A stretch of 64,000 bases of DNA, taken from positions 56,521-120,520 of the forward strand of contig MU657278.1 in the NCBI GenBank assembly GCA_026770575.1, in the 5' to 3' direction. This document shows, piece by piece, positions 24,601-34,460 of this stretch; position 1 is the stretch's first letter; the number at the start of each line of letters is the position of its first letter. A program made the position numbers and the translations under genes. The notes under the pieces were generated by a model that was not told the origin of the DNA, made no database searches, and was given only the letters and a program-made list of their open reading frames with translations. Origin of the DNA: Pelagophyceae sp. CCMP2097. Its lineage: Eukaryota > Sar > Pelagophyceae.

Positions 24601-27066
24601 TCCATTTGAAGACCCCTCTTGGACGGCCCCTCTACAACGCCCCTAGGTGCGGTGGCTGACGCGGACCTTTGCGACGGCAGAGAGATCAGGGCCGATGTGG
24701 TCCTTTGGACGGTCCCTTTTCAACGGTCCCTCGATAGACAGTCCCTTTTCGACGGTTCCTCTTGAGGGTCCATCATGACCGACACTCGACGGCTCCTCGA
24801 AACGGTCCTCTTGACGGCCCTTGTACACCGTCCCTTCTCCACGGTGACTCTTATGCAGGTCCCTCTGAACGGTCTCTCTGGACGGTCCTCTGGACGGCCC
24901 CTCTGGACCCCTCTAGACAGTTCTTCTGAACGGTCTCTCTGGACGGTCTCTCTGGACGGGCCCTCTGGATGGCCCCTCTGGACGGTCCCTCTGGACAGCC
25001 TCTCTAGACGGCCCCTCTACATGGTCTCTCTGGACGGTTCCTCTGGACGGGCCCTCTGGATGGCCCCTCTGGACGGCCCCTCTGGACAGCCTCTCTAGAC
25101 GGCCCCTCAACATGGTTTCTCTGGACGGTCTCTCTGGACGGGTCTTCTGGATGGCCCCTCTGGATGGCCCCTCTAGACTCCTCTAGACTGTCCTTCTGCA
25201 CGGTCTCTCTGGACAGCACGGGCCCTCTGGAACATCTCTCTGGACCAGGAGCAGTGACAGTGTATTCGGGTCAGGTCGGGTTGCTCAATTCGTGCCTAAC
25301 CCAAAGAGTCACGGGTTTGTCGAGCAGCCCGTCTTCGAAGGGTTCGGGTTCGGGCTACGGCCAACCCACTCAAAAATGGGTCGCAAAACGCGCAAATTTG
25401 GGAAACCCGACGCGCGGGTTGAAGGGCAAACCCGAACCCGTCCCCTGTTTCTATCTTCGGCTCCTCGAGACGGCCCCTTGAAACAGCCCCTCGAGACGGT
25501 CCCTCGAGACGACCCCTTCTAGACGGCCCTTTGAGACGGCCACTCGAAACGGCGCCTTGGGACGGCCCCCCTGGAGAGGCTCGGACGGTCCCTCGGCCGG
25601 TCGCTTGGGCGGTCCCTTGGACAATTTCTTTGGACAGTTCCTTGGGGGGTTCACTCGACGCGCCCTCTGTGAATGTCGCTTTGACGGCGGTTTCTCGACG
25701 GTCCCTTGAACGGTCCTTTCGACAGTCTCTTCGACTGCGCCCCCTCTGCGATGTCCCCTGGACAGTCGCTCGGGCGGTCGCTCGGGCGGTCGCTCGGGCG
25801 GCCCTTAAAAGAGGCCTTGCGAGCGACCGTGAAAAGGCCGTGTAAGTGGCCACAAAAGAGACCTTACAGGGGCCCGCCCGGAGAGCTTTTCAAGGAGCCG
25901 TCCAAGAGGCCTCACAAGTGACCGCGCAGAGGCCGGGCGAGTGGCCGCCAAAGAGGCCTCTGCAGGGGCCCGCCAGGAGAGCTTTTCAAGGGCCCTTGAA
26001 AGAGGCCTCACAAGTGATCGCGCAGAGGCCGTGCAAGTGGCCGCCAAAGAGGCCTTGCAGGAGTCCGTCCGGAGAGCGACTTTGGCGGTCACTGGCCCGG
26101 CCTCTGCGCGGTTGCTCGCAAGGCCTCTTTCAAGGGCCCTTGAATGCCCCTCGAGACGGCCACTCGAGAGGGCCCCTCGAAACGGTCCCTTTATACGGTC
26201 TCTCGAGACGGCGCCTTGAAATGGCCTCCCTTGTTGGCCCCTCACGAAGGCCCCTCTCGCCGGCCCCTTGAAGAGGGCACTTCAAACAGCCCTTCGAGAC
26301 GACCGCTCGAGACGGCCCCTCGAAACGTCGCGTCGACCGTGGCTCCCGAGGCCCGATCCGCGCCGCGGGCGCCTTTCGGAAGGCCGCCGCTCGAGAGAAG
26401 CGTGGTTCCGGAGCTGTGCGATCCGATTGAAAGAGGCCTTGCAGCGGCCTGTCCTTGCGGGCTCTTCAAGGGACCTTCAAAGAGGCCTTGCAAGCGACCG
26501 CGCATTCGGCCGTGGATGGCCGCCAAAGAGGTCTTGCAGGGGGGCGACTGTCAAACACCCGGTGGCGGCGCCGTGCAGGCTCGGTTTTTGAGGGGCCGTC
26601 CTCGACAGGCCCGTGCCCCGGGCCCGTTCTCGACGGGGCCTTCCCTTTGGGTCCGTGCGAGGGGTTTGGGCCTCTGGGCCACCCGAAGACCTTTTCGAAA
26701 GGGAAACGTCTCGTCAACCCTCCCCTAGGTGCGAGGACTTGACGCTGCACTTCTTCACCTCGAACCGCACGCGCATGCCGCCGGCTCTCTTCCAGCACCT
26801 CAAACCAAAAGAAGAAATGGGCGGCAAATCCGCGCAAATGCACTCCTCCGTCTCGAAAAAGGTCCGTTGAAGGAGGGTCCGTCGGACCGACGACCAAGGG
26901 AATGGGGGTATTTCGATGCGTGGTCCAAGCGCCGGGAACCTAGGCCTGGTCCAAGCGCCGGGAACGGTGCCTGCAGCGGCTCGTCAACGACTTTAAGCGA
27001 ATGCCCCTCGTCAAGTCCAGGTGCCGCATCCAGGGCGACTTTCGCGACCTGCCTTTTCGAGCCTAA
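12668..27066 (+). CDS. Exostosin-family GT64 glycosyltransferase with signal anchor
   Basis: Proposed exons: 12668-13015, 13059-13105, 13167-13227, 13326-13383, 17100-17216, 21862-22099, 23605-23693, 26729-26861, 26977-27066. The N-terminus (MRRRALLCCAALCCAAVGAA) looks like a signal peptide or type II anchor, as expected for an ER/Golgi enzyme. The GT64 landmarks are in order: LTVLVLAYLPAL, then VRKVLVLWNGP, then NTLLNRYRHADR with the catalytic LLQDDDV at about 17180-17200, RALWFFQKARQNVA, LATHYLRDYVKHVPP, the C-E-D-L-T-L-H-F motif (family NCEDIAMNF), and KRMPLVKSRCRIQ before the stop (family YGYMPLL). The reaction would be transfer of a sugar from a nucleotide sugar, as in heparan-type or GPI-glycan synthesis. 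Phases agree at 13015/13059, 13105/13167, 13227/13326, 23693/26729 and 26861/26977. They disagree by one or two bases at 13383/17100, 17216/21862 and 22099/23605, so small exons, unusual splice sites or indels remain possible. Acceptor substrate unknown. Confidence 0.78.
13900..14180 (+). repeat. Higher-order repeat, copy 1
   Basis: A segment of about 280 bp containing GGCCTCTTTCAAGTGAATCG, CAGCTCCGGAACCACACG and GGGCCAAAGGGAGCCACG. Related segments occur reversed at about 26340-26570 and forward at about 47740-48030, always inside gene introns. Confidence 0.6.
15363..15484 (+). repeat. 12-bp and 15-bp tandem repeats
   Basis: Three to four copies of a 12-bp unit (ACCTCGACGGAC) run into six copies of a 15-bp unit (CCTCGAAAGGTGGCA). 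The copies are almost identical, unlike the flanking degenerate array. Confidence 0.9.
16690..16910. other. AT-rich island in GT64 intron
   Basis: Composition changes abruptly to AT-rich for about 220 bp between GC-rich repeat and exon-bearing sequence. It holds no repeat of the surrounding type and no gene that I recognise. It may be original intron sequence or an insertion. Confidence 0.5.
16905..17097 (-). CDS. Possible small secreted-protein exon (weak)
   Basis: A minus-strand frame contains a hydrophobic run followed by a plausible cleavage region (SIVFLALLGAQAFASISAG) and GC3-rich codons. It lies inside a GT64 intron on the opposite strand and directly abuts the 17100 acceptor, so chance is a serious alternative. 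No family recognised, no downstream exon found. Confidence 0.2.
17585..17735 (-). repeat. Dispersed CCCGAACCCG repeat, copy 2
   Basis: Reverse-orientation relative of the 7262-7425 repeat. On the minus strand it reads GGTTCGGGTTTGCC, AACCCGCGGGTCGGGTTTGC and GGCCGTGGCC in the same order. Confidence 0.6.
17740..18060. repeat. 13-bp-type repeat block
   Basis: Array of CGAGACGGCCCCT-like units at the start of the GT64 intron 17217-21861. It switches near 18060 to the TTGTCAC-type unit. Confidence 0.8.
18060..18900. repeat. 14-15-bp GGGACCTTGTCAC repeat array
   Basis: Second class of short tandem repeat, unit about 14 bp (GGGGACCTTGTCAC). The same class recurs at 20870-21770 in the same intron and in opposite orientation at 52080-53640 in the WD40 gene intron. 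Confidence 0.85.
19330..20750. repeat. 13-bp-type repeat block with ATAGACGGTCC sub-array
   Basis: Degenerate GACGGTCCCTC units. Positions 20200-20320 form a more regular sub-array of CCTCGATAGACGGT copies. GGCCTCTTGCAAG-type units occupy 19620-19900. Confidence 0.85.
20870..21770. repeat. 14-15-bp GGGACCTTGTCAC repeat array, second block
   Basis: Same unit class as 18060-18900. At about 21460-21520 the 15-bp unit CTTGTTCTTGGGGAC is repeated almost exactly three to four times. Confidence 0.85.
22600..23330. repeat. GAGAGGGCCTCC-type repeat block
   Basis: Degenerate repeats of CGAGAGGGCCTCC character inside the GT64 intron 22100-23604. Open frames in this block lack conserved motifs. Confidence 0.65.
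23760..25230. repeat. 13-bp CTCTGGACGGTCC repeat block
   Basis: The clearest array of the 13-bp unit. Translation in any frame gives a 13-residue period (for example SLDGPSGWPLWTV), because 13 bp cycles through all frames every 39 bp. It lies in the GT64 intron 23694-26728. Confidence 0.9.
25250..25445 (-). repeat. Dispersed CCCGAACCCG repeat, copy 3
   Basis: Reverse orientation. On the minus strand it carries AACCCGCGCGTCGGGTTT, GTTGGCCGTAGCCCGAACCC and ends with GGCACGAATTGAG like copy 1, which supports a defined element of about 200 bp. Confidence 0.65.
25450..26310. repeat. Short-repeat block with GGCCTTGCAAG units
   Basis: CGAGACGGCC units followed (25800-26130) by GCAAGTGGCCGCCAAAGAGG-type units. 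The latter class also occurs at 9130-9200, 19620-19900, 35670-35860, 47750-47900 and 48690-48920. Confidence 0.8.
26340..26570 (-). repeat. Higher-order repeat, copy 2
   Basis: Reverse-orientation relative of 13900-14180. It shares CACAGCTCCGGAACCACG and the GGGCGCC...GATCGGGCC blocks in the same order on the minus strand. Confidence 0.6.
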
Positions 27067-28346
27067 TTTTTTAAGGAAAGCGAATACATCGGACCCTGAT
27101 ATTCGGCAACGGCAAGGCTGCAGCGGCCCAGGCACACCAATCCGGGTTCCTGCCTTCAGCTGCGGCGAGGCCGGTCTTATACGGCGCGGCTCGGAGGTGC
27201 GGCGGGGTGCTGGGTCGACACACGCAGAATCCGGGTCGGGTTGGGTTCGGATCGTACCCATACTTAAAAGCCTCTTTCCGGAGAGCGTACCCGTGACGTC
27301 GACGCCGCTCGCGACCGCGCGGCCCGAAGCCCAATAAATGATACACACGATCAGAGAAACCCGAGTGGATAAACCCGGTGCGACGCCGTGTTCTTTCGGC
27401 GTCTGTCGCTTTCGACGGCCTCCGGGTGACACCGGCGCCTGCCAGAGGGAAGGTTGGATGCGCCATATTGTGCTGGGTCGCTGCGCTGCGGTAGAGTGCC
27501 GTGGGTGGACGTTCCGGCGGGTCTTTGGACGATGCTTCCGTAGCCTGCGGACGCGGCGTACGTATGCGTGTGCATTGAGCCGTCGTGCATAGCATGCCCG
27601 TCCGTGGTAAGCCGGAAGGGACCAAAAAGTCAGATGGTCCGTGCCTCTGAGTGACCCGTCGTCGATTTTATCCTCACAGGCACCCTCGCTATGCATCAGC
27701 CTCCACGGGAATCGAGGCCGCCGCGTGCGCCGCGGCCAGCCGTCGTGCGCGGCATGCTCGTCTGTGGAAATCGCGCGCGCCGTCGGCGGCGTCGACGAGG
27801 GGACTCGCGGCCGCGCGCACGAACACCGTCGAAGGACGACGACGACGTCGCGCCGAGCACGCGGAGCTCCGCCGACGCGCGCCTCGGCGGAATAAGCAGT
27901 CGTGCCGTGGCTCCGCAAGTGGATCTGCGACCGCACGCGCGCCGACGCGGCGCTGCGTGCGTTTGCGGCAGCGGCGTGAAAGGGCGGCGTCACCGACTTT
28001 ATCTCGACCGGCATGCCGGCTCGAGCCAGTCACGGTGTGCCTGGCTTTTTGAAATCCTTCGGATTCTTCCAACGGATGATGCCCCGAGAAACCGTTTCCC
28101 AAACGGCATTAAAAAGGTACCAATGGGCGTCGTCCGAAATGGACTCGAAGTTCGAGAATCTGATTGGACTCGAATCTCATCTGACGAACTCTGGGATTCT
28201 GCACTGGTGGGAAGACTTGAAATCTTCGGATTCTTCCAGCGGATCGCGCAACGGAATATTATCGTTTCGAAACGCCACATACAAAAAAAAGGATTTGAAA
28301 TGGCGATTTTAAAGCGTCTCAATTTTTGAATTGACTCTCTGAGACA
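27067..28346. other. No confident gene; GC-rich open frames
   Basis: Downstream of the GT64 stop. Overlapping frames on both strands, including a 404-codon minus frame (26800-28014) that runs through the last two GT64 exons, reflect GC bias. At 28035-28135 there is a segment (GGCTTTTTGAAATCCTTCGG and following) repeated at 31679-31775, so part of this stretch belongs to a dispersed element. Confidence 0.4.
28035..28135 (+). repeat. Dispersed repeat (CTTCGGATTCTTCC), copy 1
   Basis: About 95 bp shared with 31679-31775: GGCTTTTTGAAATCCTTCGG, TTCTTCCAACGGAT, then AACGGCATTAAAAAGG and CCAATGGGCGTCGTCC. In both places an Ala/Arg-rich GC-rich segment lies upstream, so the repeated unit may extend further. 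Confidence 0.75.
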
Positions 28347-28834
28347 AGGAAATTTCTCACCCTATTTGATTCTGCCCCCTATTTGATTCGGAATTGACCA
28401 ATCATAGAGGCCCAACGTGAAAATATGTTCAGAAAAAGAGTTTATCAGCCAGTCCCAAAGGCTCTAAAAATGTAAATAAGTTTAGGAAAAGGTCGAATAT
28501 CACAAGAGCGCGCCGGAGGCACACGGAGGACCCGAAGGATACAGCCAAATCCCATTGCAATGCCCACGTAAATAATTGAAATTATTTAACTAATCGCTGA
28601 ACTTTCAAATCCTCCTTATCTTTATTTTATTTATTTTAAAGGTGGAACCTCACGGATGGACCCGGCGACAGACAAACAGACAGACGGACAGACAGACATA
28701 ATTGCCCCTGGTAATCCTTCAATCAAAGGACCCGAAGGGCCCTTGCCGTAAACTGACGTTGAATAAACGGCAAGGACCCTTCGGGTCCTCAACAAAAATA
28801 GGGGAACCTGAATCAAATAGGGAAAGGCACTTCC
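28347..28834. mobile_element. MITE with TA-type ends, disrupted copy
   Basis: Left end GGAAATTTCTCACCCTATTT and right end (reverse complement) GGAAGTGCCTTTCCCTATTT are imperfect inverted repeats that also match the ends of the intact copy at 59649-59836. The internal part also matches (GATTCGGAATTGACCAAT, GTTCAGAAAA). The copy is longer than the other because about 300 bp (28500-28795), including a hairpin and a GAGCGCGCCGGAGGCACACG motif, sit inside it. No transposase is encoded. Confidence 0.75.
28727..28789. repeat. Perfect-stem hairpin, terminator-like
   Basis: 23-bp arms 28727-28749 and 28767-28789 (AGGACCCGAAGGGCCCTTGC...) pair with a single mismatch around a 17-nt loop. It lies inside the MITE and is probably part of an insertion in it. 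Confidence 0.85.
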
Positions 28835-28897
28835 TATTGTTTATAATACAAGAGCGCGCCGGAGGCACACGGAGGACCCGACTTCGTATGTGGGCCA

Positions 28898-29451
28898 CGC
28901 AATGACCCGCTGGGGGCAAAAGGGGATTCACCGGATCATTATCCTTGGAGGTGATTATGGGGCCCGGTATATATACCGCAACGCCCCCCCACACGCATAC
29001 CGTAGGAACGGGAGGTTTAGCGTGGAGAAAGACAAAATACGATAATGCACCGGGCCTTGGTCCGGCTCCGGTGGCGGCCTTACTGCAGGTCTTGAACCTG
29101 TTGCCGCGGGGCGGGCTTACTGCGTGTCTTGGACACGTGACCGCTGGGGAGTGGAGGCTTACCAGGGTAACACTCGCCAAAAATCGAGTGCCCCCTGCGG
29201 GAATCGAACCCGAGACCATTCGCAAGTGATTGTGTACGTGGGCCCATTAACCCACCACTGGGGAGTGGAGGCTTACCAGGGTAACACTCGCCAAAAATCG
29301 AGTGCCCCCTGCGGGAATCGAACCCGAGACCATTCGCAAGTGATTGTGTACGTGGGCCCATTAACCCGCAATGACCCGCTGGGGGCAAAAGGGGATTCAC
29401 CGGATCATTATCCTTGGAGGTGATTGTGGGGCCCGGTATATATACCGCAAC
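28898..29451. repeat. Compound repeat bounded by 84-bp direct repeats
   Basis: The segment 28898-28981 (GCAATGACCCGCTGGGGGCA ... GGTATATATACCGCAAC) recurs almost identically at 29369-29451. Between the copies lie two tandem tRNA-like units. The arrangement suggests either an insertion that duplicated its flank or a tandem SINE cluster. Confidence 0.75.
29136..29364 (-). repeat. Two tandem tRNA-like units (SINE-type)
   Basis: Two near-identical units of about 114 bp. On the minus strand each contains GGGTTCGATTCCCGC, a good pol III B box / T-arm, followed by AGGGGGC. A plausible D-arm/A box (GGGTTAATGGG) lies about 50 nt before it. The anticodon arm pairs poorly, so this is more likely a tRNA-derived SINE than a working tRNA. 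Confidence 0.6.
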
Positions 29452-29459
29452 GGGCCAAG

Positions 29460-31240
29460 ACGCTTCCAGCGCCGGTGGATGATCTTTGGTACGTCTTGTA
29501 TGGGCCGAGAAAATTGATTTGGCGACTTTGGCGACGGTTGTTACCACACAAGGAAACCGCCGTTTTTTTGTTCATTCGCCGCCGATGGGCGCGTACGGCC
29601 GTTGGTAAGACGGCTACGTCGAGCAACCTCTGGAATACCTAGCCGAAATTCTGCCGGGAGGTTCTTAAAAAGCTCCAGTTGACCCGCATTTTCTCAAAAA
29701 TAGGGCGCTTCTTCTCTCTTTTTGAGAAAAATGTGGTGTGTGATTATCTATTTTCTCGTGAATCGGCTTTCTTCTGAACATACACCACTCCAGTGTGACG
29801 AAGGCGCCTCCCACTGGGTTGTACGCCGGCGTTGGAGTTGGGTTGCGCGTGTGTGCCCAGTGTCGACGACCCCATGAAGTAATCTTGACTATAGAGCCCC
29901 TCAGGGCCCATTCCATCGATATCATGGGACTGAGGTCAATTGTAAAAGGTCAGTGGCGACTCCACGTAGAACCACGTACACAGCCTTCAAAGTGCATGGG
30001 GGTCCTCTGGGACCCCCATGCGAGTCTGGGTTCAAGCTATCTTGTACCAAAAGGCCTTAGTGTCGATGAACGAGGCAAAATATTTTGGAAATGGCGCGTG
30101 GGAGGGCCGACAGGCGGCCCTGGCTCGATGGCGATGGCGTCATCGGCGGACCCCTGTTCACAGTAGTTCGGAAGGAGCCTGAACCGCAACTTGAGCCGAA
30201 ATTGGGGAGTCAGGCACGCTGTTTGCGAACGCTCAGTCGACACCAATTTGTGACGGAAACGTGCGCCTGCCAGATGGGGTCGGGTGTCGTCAATTCACGG
30301 TCCTGCCCACCAGTACTTCGCAGACCGCTCGTCGATGACCCTAACTGGCTCCCTGCACTCTAAAACCCGCAAATTTCTCGACGCGGGTTTCATGAAGTGC
30401 CTGGGATAAGAGCATGCATAAAGACGCCAAAAGGTGTTTACTGAGTGCATTATTTCGATCTCGAAGAAAGTTAGGAGCGTGGATGACTCGGGCATCACCT
30501 TGCGCGTACGCTGATGCAAAATTGGGGAGTCAGGCATGCGTGCTCGGACCCTCGGACTCGATGCCAGCAAGGTGCAAAATGTACCCATTTAAAAACGCAC
30601 ACGCAGCGATGCTTGTGCCCCCCAAATCATCATGCATGGGCATCGAGCCTATAAGGCAGCGTGGCCAGACTCTGAAGGTGAACCCATGTGATCCTCGCGC
30701 GCTCACCGCGCCAGAAATTCGTGTGTTTACGTATTTTTTGGAACTTAATCGGTGTTTTCGCCGACGTGTGTTTACCAAAAAGAGTCTAATGGCCGGCATA
30801 AGGCTGCGCCCTTTTGGGTCACTTTTTGACAAATCACGTCCGTTGAGCCCGCGCGCCCAGCCGTGCGACCCGCGCCGGCCGCGGGGCCCATTTTTTCGCT
30901 GCCGGGCCCTCGGCTCCGCTCCGCACGACTCTCCTAAAGCGCTCGCCCCCCCCGCCGGCGCCCTCCTCTGGTCTTTCTAACCTAGCTGTGGCGCTCAGCG
31001 CCACAACCTATACGTTACGTTCAATTCTCTTCTCCGAGTTAGAGCCTGAATATACGGATTTTTTTGCGTTATAAGGATTGCGGTCTGCGGTCTTGCGGGC
31101 TTCCAACGGACTTAAATTGCACCGCAAAACTTCCCCCCCGCAACAACCTCTTTCCTTATCAAAAGATGTTGACGAGAAAAAAGAAGGAAATGAGGTTAAA
31201 GTCTTCATTAGTTATGGGCCCTAAATGTTGGTTTTGGGCA
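29460..31240. other. No gene recognised
   Basis: Mixed-composition sequence. The short motif ATTGGGGAGTCAGGCA appears at about 30200 and 30521. Frames of up to 188 codons (30414-30980) show no motif I recognise and are not called. Confidence 0.4.
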
Positions 31241-31241
31241 C

Positions 31242-31643
31242 TTGTTGACCGTGGCGGCGGCCATGAAGCCTCTTGGCGCTGCCGGCGGCTACGCACGGTC
31301 GTGCGGAGCGTCGCGCGTCCGCGCGGACCTGGCGAGCAAGGCGGCGTCGATGCGGCAGGTGTCGGCGGCGGCGCGTGCCGTCGCTCGCGTTGCCACCGTC
31401 CGCGTTGCCGCCGTCCGCGCCGGCGCGCGCGTCGTTCGCGACGAGGCGCGCGACGCCGCTCGAGTCGCCGCTCATTTCGTCGCCGATCGCGTTGCCGCCG
31501 GCCAAGCGACGCGCTTCGGCTTCAGATTCGCGCGCGGCTTGATAGGGCCGCAAATACCGCAGTTTGTCGGAGCGGGCATCCCGGCACGTCATCGACACGA
31601 TTATGCGAATACCGCAAATGAGGTAGTGCGGTATGTCCGTTAA
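31242..31643 (+). CDS. Hypothetical Ala/Arg-rich ORF (weak)
   Basis: A 133-codon frame with Ala, Val, Arg and Asp in a helical pattern (MRQVSAAARAVARVATVRVA). The opposite strand is equally open, and the 3' flank is the dispersed repeat seen at 28035. It could be an element-encoded fragment. No family recognised. Confidence 0.2.
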   Translation: MLTVAAAMKPLGAAGGYARSCGASRVRADLASKAASMRQVSAAARAVARVATVRVAAVRAGARVVRDEARDAARVAAHFVADRVAAGQATRFGFRFARGLIGPQIPQFVGAGIPARHRHDYANTANEVVRYVR

Positions 31644-31678
31644 GAGGACGCAAGGCCGCAAAACCAGCCCCCGGGGCG

Positions 31679-31775
31679 TGTGGCTGGCTTTTTGAAATCC
31701 TTCGGATTCTTCCAACGGATCGTGCCTGGGAACCGCCACCCGAACGGCATTAAAAAGGGACCAATGGGCGTCGTC
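31679..31775 (+). repeat. Dispersed repeat (CTTCGGATTCTTCC), copy 2
   Basis: Second copy of the 28035-28135 segment, same orientation. Confidence 0.75.
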
Positions 31776-31779
31776 CTTT

Positions 31780-33138
31780 TGCTCTAATTTCGACGAGAAT
31801 CTTCTTGGGCTCTAATTATAAAAGCCGTCCTTATCATTAGGATTTCCTACTCTATACCAAAACCAAAGATCTAAATCGGCCTGAATCCTTGAAACGGGAA
31901 TTTCGCGTCGATGGGCGGTGCTTAGGGGTGTTGGAAACGGGGCGGGTCGACGCGCGGTGGCGTCTACTTGGGCCTGGTCTCAAAAGTTTGGCGCCATCGG
32001 CCGTCATCGCGGTGCTGTAGGCGCTCCAGCTGGGGCGCGCGTAGGGGACCTCCGTGTCTCTCGGAGCGCTTCCCGCGAGGGCGGTCGCGGCTGTTTCGAC
32101 GGCGCGGCCGACATCGCCCGGCGCCCGCACCGTCCCCGGCGCGCAGCCCCAGCGCGCATCCCCGCAGTCGCGCGGGCGGGCGCGAAATCGCCGTGGCAAG
32201 GAATAGCCCTAGGGCCGATTTAGGAAGTCGAAAAGCTTAAAAAGCCTGACGTTATGGCGCAATCTGACGTATTCGACGATAGATCTACTGACCACTGTGA
32301 AACACTATCGGGCAGAATAAGCCGAAAATACATTGACCTCGCACATAAATATATGCAACTTGGGACGCCTTGCTTGCGCTGACAGTGGAAGCTATGGAGC
32401 TGATTTCGGTGCCATCGTACGGCCTCGTGTCTGATCTCTGCGCAGCCCCAAAACATTTGCTCTAGGGGCACTGCACGCCCCTACAAGACCACCAAGGCGT
32501 CTATGGTCGTAACTCGGTCAAATCGTCGAACGGTATATACTCAATTGCGGCAGGAGGTAGCCATGGGCCACCTCTAGCCGGAATCAACCTTGAGTATACA
32601 CCGTTCTGATATTTTATCAAGAGACTTGTCATTCCCGTGTGGGTGCTTCGTATTTAAAGCCAATACGTGCCTCTAGAGAGTCAAGAAGATGGGCCTGTGC
32701 GTTGCCAACGCCATGCCACCGACTTCCAGAGCGGATGCGAGCGCAATCATCTTTAAAAACGTCCTATAGAATGCCCCATCGTTCGTCATCAAATCGTCAC
32801 AATATCTCAATAAGTACCCGAGAGGAGTTTATAAATTACCTTCAGGCTCAATAAGCATTGTATTTTCGCTTATTCTGTCCATCGACTCTGTCTCCTTTTT
32901 TCACAGTGTCAGGGTGACAATATTGATCAATCGCCAAAAACCTCTGGATCCAACCAATTGCTCGACGAGTTCTGCGCGCCCTCTCCGCTCTCTGCGCCGC
33001 GAAGCGAGCCGTGCATCGCTCCACGAGGCGCCCCATCACGCCCCGGAACCGCCGCCGAGCCCCGCGCCGACCGCGAGCGCCTTCTCGAGGTCTCTCTAGA
33101 AAACCTATAGAAAGGTCTCTAGAAACCCTATAGAATCA
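31780..33138. other. No gene recognised; one hairpin
   Basis: Alternating GC-rich (31900-32230) and AT-rich (32230-32900) sequence. Frames in the GC-rich part are open on both strands and have no motif. The hairpin at 32528-32606 is listed separately. Confidence 0.4.
32528..32606. repeat. Inverted repeat
   Basis: Arms 32528-32544 (GAACGGTATATACTCAA) and 32590-32606 are reverse complements with one mismatch. The interior has a second palindrome around CCATGG (AGGAGGTAGCCATGGGCCAC). Confidence 0.8.
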
Positions 33139-33357
33139 TGCCCCGCAACCCCACCGACGCGGCCATCGAGCCGCCGAAGCCGCGCGTCGTCGTCGTCGTC
33201 GAGGCCGTGGCCCGCGGCAACGACGCGGCCCTGCAGCAACCTCCTCCGCCGCCACCGCGCAGGTGCTTCGCCTCTTTTGCCAAGCGACGATGAAGCATGA
33301 TGCGCCTTGAAACCCGTTCCTCGCGCAGGAAGCACGACTGCGCCGACGCCGCCGACT
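33139..33357 (+). CDS. Two possible exons, Cys-rich (weak)
   Basis: A first exon (MPRNPTDAAIEPPKP...) could run from ATG 33139 to a CGCAG|GTGCTT donor near 33262 and join, with matching phase, a short exon after GCGCAG near 33330 that reads R-R-K-H-D-C-A-D-A-A-D-C-R-K-C-V before GTGAGT. The C-x5-C-x2-C spacing resembles part of a CXXC zinc finger, but the remaining half was not found downstream. The opposite strand is also open. Confidence 0.25.
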
Positions 33358-33709
33358 GCCGCAAGTGCGTCGTGAGTTGAATCTGCATGCGAGGCGCTGG
33401 CCTCTCGGAACGACGACCTCTCGGAACGACCTCTCGGAACGACGAGCCGACGTCGCCGGCGCCCCTTCGACGACACCAAGTCCCACCCAACTCCGCGCTG
33501 CCGCTTTTCCAGCCGCAGAAGAGCGACCCCTCTGCCCTTTCCGCCGCCGCCGCGCCGCGCGCAAAACTGAACCCGACCCCGATAAGCCAAGTGTACATGG
33601 AAGCCATTTGTACAACTCTCCCGTCCGCCTCGGGCGCAGTCGCGCCAGAGGCCCGGGTTTCAGGAATGTCCTTTCAATGGACGGTGGAATGCCTTTGGAA
33701 TACGTACTC

Positions 33710-33945
33710 AGCGCCGGCCGCGCACACTGCGGCGCACGCGGCGCTGGCCGCGCCGACGGCCACGGCCGCGCCGGCAGGCGCGCGTCCCTGGGCCGCACGG
33801 AGTGTGCGCTTCGAGCCTAGGAGCGCTCTCTTGGGACGGACCTTGACGTCTGCGTAGACGCAGTTCGAAAAGACCCGGGTCTGCCTAAACGCCACGGGCG
33901 ACACACCGGCAAAGCGCAGCTGCACCGCCGCCTGCTGATCGAGTA
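33710..33945 (-). CDS. Possible exon, unknown protein (weak)
   Basis: A minus-strand frame after a CTTCACCAG acceptor reads AVQLRFAGVSPVAFRQTRVF, then a basic stretch, then an Ala/Val-rich hydrophobic run, ending at a strong GTACGTA donor near 33710. Composition looks coding. No domain recognised and no partner exons assigned. Confidence 0.3.
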
Positions 33946-34460
33946 AATCTGGTGAAGACGTTTGCAATTAGACGCGCGCATGTCTCGGCGGAAAGGGTTG
34001 ATTTTGGCAGCCTCATTGGAGTACATAATCGAAGAAGAAGCAAAGGACCTGCCTCCCGACACGAAGAAAACCCGGGCGTTTGGGCAAACGTATAGTGCAT
34101 CCTATCGAATTTCTTCCTGCGATCCAGTGCATCGGACGGACGCACCCGGGTGGCCGAGACGCAGTGTCGTTTGCACCTGCCGATTGTGCGGCGTCTTCCG
34201 GGACCATCCAGTCTCCGTCGAGGCGTGGCACCGAAACGGATCACAGGGCTGCTACCGAGACCTCGCAGAGACCACGCGTCGGCCACCCCCCGAAAAGGTA
34301 CAGGGTCGACTCGACGGCCAATGGCCCGACGACAATGTGCGGGCTCGGCAGCGAGGCTTGGTTGCAAAAAGACATTGATCTTAAGAGTCTTATCTTAGAG
34401 TCCAATCTTTAGAGTCCAAACTTCAGAACCTCGCAGAAACGTCTCCGGCCGGCGGCGCCA

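Noticed and set aside
26800..28014. 404-codon minus-strand frame
   Set aside because: It runs antisense through the last two GT64 exons and GC-rich flank, has no domain, and is best explained by low stop frequency in GC-rich DNA.
29136..29364. Two functional tRNA genes
   Set aside because: The T-arm/B box is good but the anticodon and acceptor stems pair poorly and the units are tandem copies inside a repeat cluster.
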